Assembly: GCA_035519535.1 (NCBI GenBank)
Contig: DATIWF010000116.1
Span: 10,675 to 74,674, forward strand
Source of the DNA: DATEGZ01 sp035519535
GTDB taxonomy: Bacteria > Acidobacteriota > Vicinamibacteria > Vicinamibacterales > SCN-69-37
Length of the DNA: 64,000 nucleotides
Reading direction: 5' to 3'
The translations under genes and the position numbers were made by a program. Below, in pieces: positions 60,054 through 64,000 of this stretch. The stretch's first letter is position 1, and every line of letters starts with the position of its first letter. Under the pieces are notes generated by a model, which did not search any database, was not told the DNA's origin, and worked only from the letters and a program-made list of their open reading frames with translations.

Positions 60054-60251
60054 ATGAACGATCGCCCGGAGCCGCGGCAAGCTGACGCCGGATTGTGCGG
60101 CTCGTGCCGGCACGCGCGCGTCGTGACGAGCGACCGAGGGAGCCGGTTTGTGATGTGCGAGCGATCGAAGACCGATCGAGCGTTCCAGCGCTATCCGGCG
60201 CTGCCGATGCGCCGTTGCCCCGGGTACGAGAAAGAGGACGTCCCCCGATGA
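60054..60251 (+). CDS. Small four-Cys protein, unknown
   Basis: A 65-aa protein: CGSCRHARVVTSDRGSRFVM, CERSKTDRAFQRYPALPM and RRCPGY. The four Cys (CxxC, C, C) with conserved His and Arg suggest a zinc ribbon. I recall very similar short proteins in many Acidobacteria (CxxCxHAR...GSxF...RYPxLP...CxGY), without function. ATG 60051 or 60054. It overlaps the next gene by 4 nt (ATGA). Confidence 0.65.
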   Translation: MNDRPEPRQADAGLCGSCRHARVVTSDRGSRFVMCERSKTDRAFQRYPALPMRRCPGYEKEDVPR

Positions 60252-61417
60252 CTCGCCGGGCGGTGGGCGCGGCGGTGGCGCTGCTGGCGGTCTTTGGCGC
60301 GGGCCCCGTCCGGGCCCTTTTTGCTCCCGCAGACACCGAGAACGTACCGATCGATCGCGTGACGAAGAACCTGGAGGCGCAGGTCGCCGCCAATCCCTCC
60401 GATGTACAGACACGGCTGAACCTCGCGCGGATCTATGCGATGGCGTGGGCCTCGAAGACGGAGACGGTGCCGGTCCTGACGAAGCCGATCGGCCGCATTC
60501 CGATCGGCGAGCCGTACTACGGCCCGTACCCCGGCTTCCAGAACGTGCAGACGCGGCAGACCTCCGATCCGGCGGTGCTGGCCGCGGCGAAGACGCGCCT
60601 CATGCAGGCAATCGCGCAGTACGAGGCCGTGCTGAAGCTCGACCCGTCGAGCACCGTCGCACTGCTCGGCCAATCCTGGTGCCTCGATCAGGCCGGCGAC
60701 AAGACGCGGGCGATCGCCGGCTACCGCCGGGTGATCGAGTTGATCTGGCAGGACGAGAGCAGCGGCAAGCTTCCCGGCCTTCAGAACATCCGGCCGACGA
60801 CCACGGAAGTCGCGGGGTACCTGATTCCGCTCCTCGATCCCGCGAAGGACGCCGATGAAATCGCGACGCTGAAGAGCCACGTGAGCCAGCTCGCGCAGCA
60901 GATGAGCCGGCGCCCCATCACGCCGGTCGTCGTGCCGATCGGTGTTCGCGATGACGTTCGCCGTCTCGTCGACGATCGCGCGCGCGTTGTCTTCGACGCC
61001 GACGGCAGCGGGGTGAAGCGCGGCTGGACGTGGATCACGCCCGACGCGGGCTGGCTCGTCTTCGACCGGCAGGGCCGTGGCGAGATCACGTCGGCACTGC
61101 AGTGGTTTGGATCCGTGACGTTCTGGCTGTTCTGGGAGAACGGCTACGAGGCCATGCGCGCGCTCGACGATGACGGCGACGGCGCGCTCAGCGGGCGCGA
61201 ACTCGCGGGGCTCGCCGTCTGGCGCGATCGCAACGCCGATGGCCTCGCCCAGGCCGGCGAAGTGCGGTCGGTCGCCTCGCTCGGCATCGTCCGCCTGTCG
61301 TGCGCGTACGAGCGGCCCGACGACGACCCGGCGATCGCGGCGTGGTCGCCGCAGGGCGTCAGCTTCGCGAACGGCGTGACGCGGCCGACCTACGACGTGG
61401 TCCTCTTTCCGCGCTGA
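60248..61417 (+). CDS. Exported TPR protein with EF-hand-like C-terminus
   Basis: A 389-aa protein. The signal is VGAAVALLAVFGAGPVRA. TPR-like helices (VQTRLNLARIYAMAW, QAIAQYEAVLKLDPSSTVAL) precede a C-terminal beta-rich domain with two Ca-binding-like loops, DDDGDGALSGRELAG and DRNADGLAQAGEV, as in dockerin/EF-hand proteins. ATGA overlap with the small Cys gene implies coupling. No enzymatic motif is seen. It might be a surface calcium-bound scaffold. Confidence 0.7.
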   Translation: MTRRAVGAAVALLAVFGAGPVRALFAPADTENVPIDRVTKNLEAQVAANPSDVQTRLNLARIYAMAWASKTETVPVLTKPIGRIPIGEPYYGPYPGFQNVQTRQTSDPAVLAAAKTRLMQAIAQYEAVLKLDPSSTVALLGQSWCLDQAGDKTRAIAGYRRVIELIWQDESSGKLPGLQNIRPTTTEVAGYLIPLLDPAKDADEIATLKSHVSQLAQQMSRRPITPVVVPIGVRDDVRRLVDDRARVVFDADGSGVKRGWTWITPDAGWLVFDRQGRGEITSALQWFGSVTFWLFWENGYEAMRALDDDGDGALSGRELAGLAVWRDRNADGLAQAGEVRSVASLGIVRLSCAYERPDDDPAIAAWSPQGVSFANGVTRPTYDVVLFPR

Positions 61418-61421
61418 CTGA

Positions 61422-61427
61422 TAAGCT
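61422..61427 (+). promoter_or_regulatory. TAAGCT -10-like box, 7 nt before the aconitase-family gene
   Basis: TAAGCT ends 7 nt before ATG 61435. The 17-nt gap after the previous stop has no SD. Confidence 0.5.
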
Positions 61428-61434
61428 CAAGCCT

Positions 61435-63486
61435 ATGCATCGGATCGCCCCTGCCCGCCTGAAGCCTGGTGTCTTGCTCGATCGGATTCCGGAGGGCGCA
61501 GCGGCGCCCGCGGCCGGTGGCCACATGCACGGTCTCGTGCGCGGCCGCGCGCTGATCTTCTGGGACCCGAAAGCGCCGGCCGGCACGAAGAAGCTCGACG
61601 CGATCGACACCGATCAGATCACGCCGGCTGCCGACTGCGTGTCCGAGAGCCTCGACACGCTCGCTGAGCGCTGGAAGGCGGGCGCGTTCCGGTATCTGAT
61701 GCCGGACTTTCGCGCGCGCGTGCACCGGGGCGAGACGTTCCTCATCGCGGGCGACCGGTTCGCGATCGGATCGTCGCGCGAGATGAGTCCGGCCGGGCTG
61801 AAGGGCGTCGCCGAGGAAGTCGGCCGCGAGATGGTGATCATCTGCGGCCAGAACATGGGGGACATCTTCCGCCGCAACGCGTTCAACCTCGGCCTCCACG
61901 TCGTCCAGTGTCCCGAGGCCGTGGCGGACGCGCGCGACGGCGACGAGTTCACGTTCGATCCGATCTCGCGCGGCATCGCCAACGTCACGCAGGGCCAGGC
62001 GTACACACCGGTGCCGCTCTCGACGAAGGAAGAGGAGATCCGGCGGAGCGGCGGCATCTTCGCCGTCGGCCGGCGGGAGTTCAAGGCGTCGGTGGCAGCG
62101 GCGCCCGAGCTCGACTGGCCGGACGCCTCGCTCGCGCGCGGGATGACCACGACTGAGCAAATCGTGTGGGCCCACCGTGTGGACAAGGCCCTCACGCGGG
62201 CCGATCTGAAGCCGGGCGCGACGCTCCGCGTGCTTGCGGATCTCCTGCCGGCCTCGGACGGCACCGCGCCGTTCGCGATCCACACGTTCAATCAGATCAC
62301 CGGCGGCGACACGATCTTCCCGCGCGAGGCCGCGATCGCCAACGACCACTTCGTCTTCACCGGCAAGGACGAGGACGACAAGCAGACGTCGATCGGCCGC
62401 GCGTTCGCGAAGATGCACGGCCTCGAGAAGCCGTACTACGCGACGCCGGGCGACGGCATCTTCCATTTCTACTTCCCCGAGCAGGGCCTCGTGCTGCCCG
62501 GACAGTTCATTCCCGGCGCCGACTCGCACAGCCGCGCGTACGGCGCGTACGGGGCGGTCGGGATCGGCGTGGGATCCACGACACTCGGGTTCGGCTGGGC
62601 CACGGGCTCCATCTACTTCACGCTCGCGAAGCAGCGGCGCGTGGTGTTCGTCGGGCGACTCAACCCCTGGGTCGGCGGCAAGGACATCGTGCTCGAGCTC
62701 CTGCGCCGCTGGGGCGCCAAGCAGTCGCAGGGCATGTCGGTCGAGTTCGTCGATCGGGACCACCAGGTGCCGATGGTCTCGCGCAACACGATCGCGAACA
62801 TGATGGCGGAGGCCGAGGCGCTGAACGGCATCTTCGCGCCCGACGAGACAACGCTCGCATGGTACCGCGCGAAAGGCCTGACCGACCTGCCGTACCCGCC
62901 GCTCGCCCCGGGCGCAAACGCGGTGTACGAGATCGACGAGACGTTCAACCTGTCGGACGTCGCGCCGATGATCGCCAAGCCGTTCAGCCCGGGCAACGCG
63001 TTTCCGGCCGAGGAGGTCGCGCGTGAGCGGCTGACGTTCGACAAGGCGCTGATTGGATCGTGCACGAACGGCAGCTACGACGACTTGTTGCAGGCGGCGC
63101 TGGTGATTCGAGCGGCCAAGGCCCGGGGCGTCACGAAGGCCGCGCGCGAGTTCAAGGTGTTTCCGGGGTCCGGTGGCGTGGCGAAACAGATCGAGCGGCC
63201 GGACCAGCGGCTGGACGGCGACTCGATCGCCAACGTCTTTCGTGCCGTCGGCGCCGTGATCCGGCAGTCGTGGTGCGGGCCGTGCTTCGGCCAGGGCCAG
63301 GACGCGCTCACGGCCGGCCAGCGCGCGATTACCTCGTTCAATCGCAACTGGCAGAACCGGATGGGCCTCGGCGGCGAGGGCTACCTCGCGAGCCCGGCGG
63401 TCGTGGCGGCCTCAGCGCTGATCGGGTACATGGCGCCGCCATCGGAGCTGGGGCTGGAATGGAAGCCTGAGATCTATGGTGTCTGA
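61435..63486 (+). CDS. Aconitase-family hydratase with swivel domain first (LeuD-LeuC-type fusion)
   Basis: A 683-aa [4Fe-4S] hydratase. The small swivel domain (about 1-215, with FAIGSSREMSPAG, about 108) is N-terminal and the large catalytic domain (about 225-683) follows. The cluster ligands are in GSCTNGSYDD (about 541) and SWCGPCFG (about 613-617). GADSHSRAYGAYGAVGIGVG is intact. Normal AcnA has the swivel last and LeuC/D are separate chains; AcnB and YbhJ also place swivel before core. The substrate is unknown: aconitate, isopropylmalate or another 2-hydroxy acid. Not a duplicate of the acnA at 41 kb. Confidence 0.82.
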   Translation: MHRIAPARLKPGVLLDRIPEGAAAPAAGGHMHGLVRGRALIFWDPKAPAGTKKLDAIDTDQITPAADCVSESLDTLAERWKAGAFRYLMPDFRARVHRGETFLIAGDRFAIGSSREMSPAGLKGVAEEVGREMVIICGQNMGDIFRRNAFNLGLHVVQCPEAVADARDGDEFTFDPISRGIANVTQGQAYTPVPLSTKEEEIRRSGGIFAVGRREFKASVAAAPELDWPDASLARGMTTTEQIVWAHRVDKALTRADLKPGATLRVLADLLPASDGTAPFAIHTFNQITGGDTIFPREAAIANDHFVFTGKDEDDKQTSIGRAFAKMHGLEKPYYATPGDGIFHFYFPEQGLVLPGQFIPGADSHSRAYGAYGAVGIGVGSTTLGFGWATGSIYFTLAKQRRVVFVGRLNPWVGGKDIVLELLRRWGAKQSQGMSVEFVDRDHQVPMVSRNTIANMMAEAEALNGIFAPDETTLAWYRAKGLTDLPYPPLAPGANAVYEIDETFNLSDVAPMIAKPFSPGNAFPAEEVARERLTFDKALIGSCTNGSYDDLLQAALVIRAAKARGVTKAAREFKVFPGSGGVAKQIERPDQRLDGDSIANVFRAVGAVIRQSWCGPCFGQGQDALTAGQRAITSFNRNWQNRMGLGGEGYLASPAVVAASALIGYMAPPSELGLEWKPEIYGV

Positions 63487-63493
63487 TGGTCGC

Positions 63494-63512
63494 GGTGCCC
63501 TCGGGGTTCCTC
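63494..63512. repeat. Copy of the GGTGCCCTC-type repeat
   Basis: GGTGCCCTCGGGGTTCCTC matches 52312-52293 (minus strand) with one base missing. It lies before the last gene, suggesting that this part is non-coding and that the gene begins further in. Confidence 0.5.
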
Positions 63513-63526
63513 CGGGATTCCTGGGG

Positions 63527-64000
63527 GTGCCCAAGGGGTTCGTCGGCCTCGCCGCGGCCCTCACGCTCTCGGCCGCCGGCGTCGCTCAATCACAGGTGCC
63601 GACCGTCGTCCCGGCCGCCGGGCTGGTGATCGACCACTCCGTCCGCCTGAGGCCTGGGGCCTATCGCCTGGCGAGCCGCGATCTTGACGCGCCCGCCATC
63701 ATCATCCGCGGCGACAACGTGACGGTCGACTTGACCGGCGTCACGCTCGAGGGCGGCGAGCCGTTCGGCAATCCGGATCGCGACACGGGCGTCGGGGTGC
63801 TCGTCGACGGCAGTCGCGGCGTGACGATTCGCGGCGGCGCGATTCGCGGCTATAAGGTCGCGCTCCTCGCGCGCCGCGCGCCCGCGCTGCACGTGACCGG
63901 CGGCGACTTCAGCTACAACTGGAAGCCGCGCCTTTTGAGCGGCATCGAGCACGAAAGCCTCGTCGACTGGCTCACTTACCACCACAACGAGCAGGACGAG
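63527..64000 (+). CDS. Exported parallel beta-helix protein, 3'-truncated
   Basis: At least 158 aa, open to the window edge. GTG 63527 gives a signal peptide (GFVGLAAALTLSAAGVAQSQ). The rest has right-handed beta-helix coils: GDNVTVDLTGVTLEGG, DTGVGVLVDGSRGVTIRGGA, ALHVTGGDFSYNW, as in NosD/pectate lyase-like proteins. GTG 63479 in the same frame overlaps the previous stop and is the alternative start, but reads through the repeat copy. The function is unknown, as the C-terminal half is missing. Confidence 0.65.
   Translation, partial: MPKGFVGLAAALTLSAAGVAQSQVPTVVPAAGLVIDHSVRLRPGAYRLASRDLDAPAIIIRGDNVTVDLTGVTLEGGEPFGNPDRDTGVGVLVDGSRGVTIRGGAIRGYKVALLARRAPALHVTGGDFSYNWKPRLLSGIEHESLVDWLTYHHNEQDE

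Noticed and set aside
63486..63600. ATG at 63486 as start of the last gene
   Set aside because: It is out of frame with the beta-helix coding sequence and would stop early.

Overview
The window is a GC-rich (roughly 68-70% by eye) bacterial chromosome segment with dense, mostly housekeeping genes. It has a Gram-negative envelope: lpxD and lpxB, beta-barrel proteins with C-terminal aromatic residues, and many signal peptides. Gene content and style point to an Acidobacteriota lineage, most likely Vicinamibacteria. The pointers are a large secreted Asp-box propeller protein with Gly/Arg-rich inserts, a sigma/anti-sigma/HEAT-repeat operon, a small four-Cys protein, and two unlinked aconitase-family enzymes. 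The taxonomic call is inference from style, not a computed placement. No prophage, IS transposase, CRISPR array or defence island is visible.

Layout. 0-9.7 kb: 5'-truncated lytic transglycosylase, a palindromic insertion-like element, PLP aminotransferase, GT-C-like membrane protein, outer-membrane barrel, a heterodimeric ABC exporter and a 3D-domain protein. 9.9-18.4 kb (minus strand): tRNA-Val, thrS, infC (AUC start), rpmI, rplT, pheS, pheT, a coiled-coil gene, zapA, 6S RNA and thiL. 18.5-24.2 kb: an S41-like protein lacking its catalytic residues, a small membrane protein, a secreted phosphodiesterase-family protein, then ruvX and mltG followed by a 20/21-bp tandem repeat array. 24.2-30.7 kb: a minus-strand operon hsp20-ymdB-xseA-xseB-ispA-tlyA-nadK, divergent from a second hsp20 across a 23-bp palindrome, then a probable rpoZ. 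30.7-41.1 kb: gatCA, a Mit_KHE1-like gene, then the chain lpxD-M16-M16-lpxB-unknown-matrixin-barrel. 41.1-47.9 kb: acnA, queG, yqgE, acyl-CoA synthetase, L,D-transpeptidase. 47.9-56.3 kb (minus strand): Asp-box protein, two HEAT proteins, anti-sigma, ECF sigma factor, epimerase. 56.3-64 kb: rhomboid, SDR threonine dehydrogenase, four-helix-bundle protein, ferredoxin, aat, apaG, small Cys protein, TPR/EF-hand protein, an aconitase-family enzyme with swapped domains, and a truncated beta-helix protein.

How the genes work together. The minus-strand translation block supplies aminoacyl-tRNA synthetases, IF3 and two ribosomal proteins, and runs into division (zapA) and 6S RNA. The lpx block joins lipid A synthesis to surface proteolysis through short stop/start overlaps. 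The sigma factor, anti-sigma factor and HEAT genes look like one envelope-stress unit.

The most distinctive cross-cutting signal is regulatory. About ten genes carry a TANNNT -10-like hexamer ending only 6-9 nt before the start codon, which is the layout expected of leaderless mRNAs. Other notable points are the AUC start of infC, the degenerate ATPase site in the ABC pair, PheT without its tRNA-binding domain, the catalytically dead S41 homolog, the shared heat-shock operator, and several families of short intergenic repeats.
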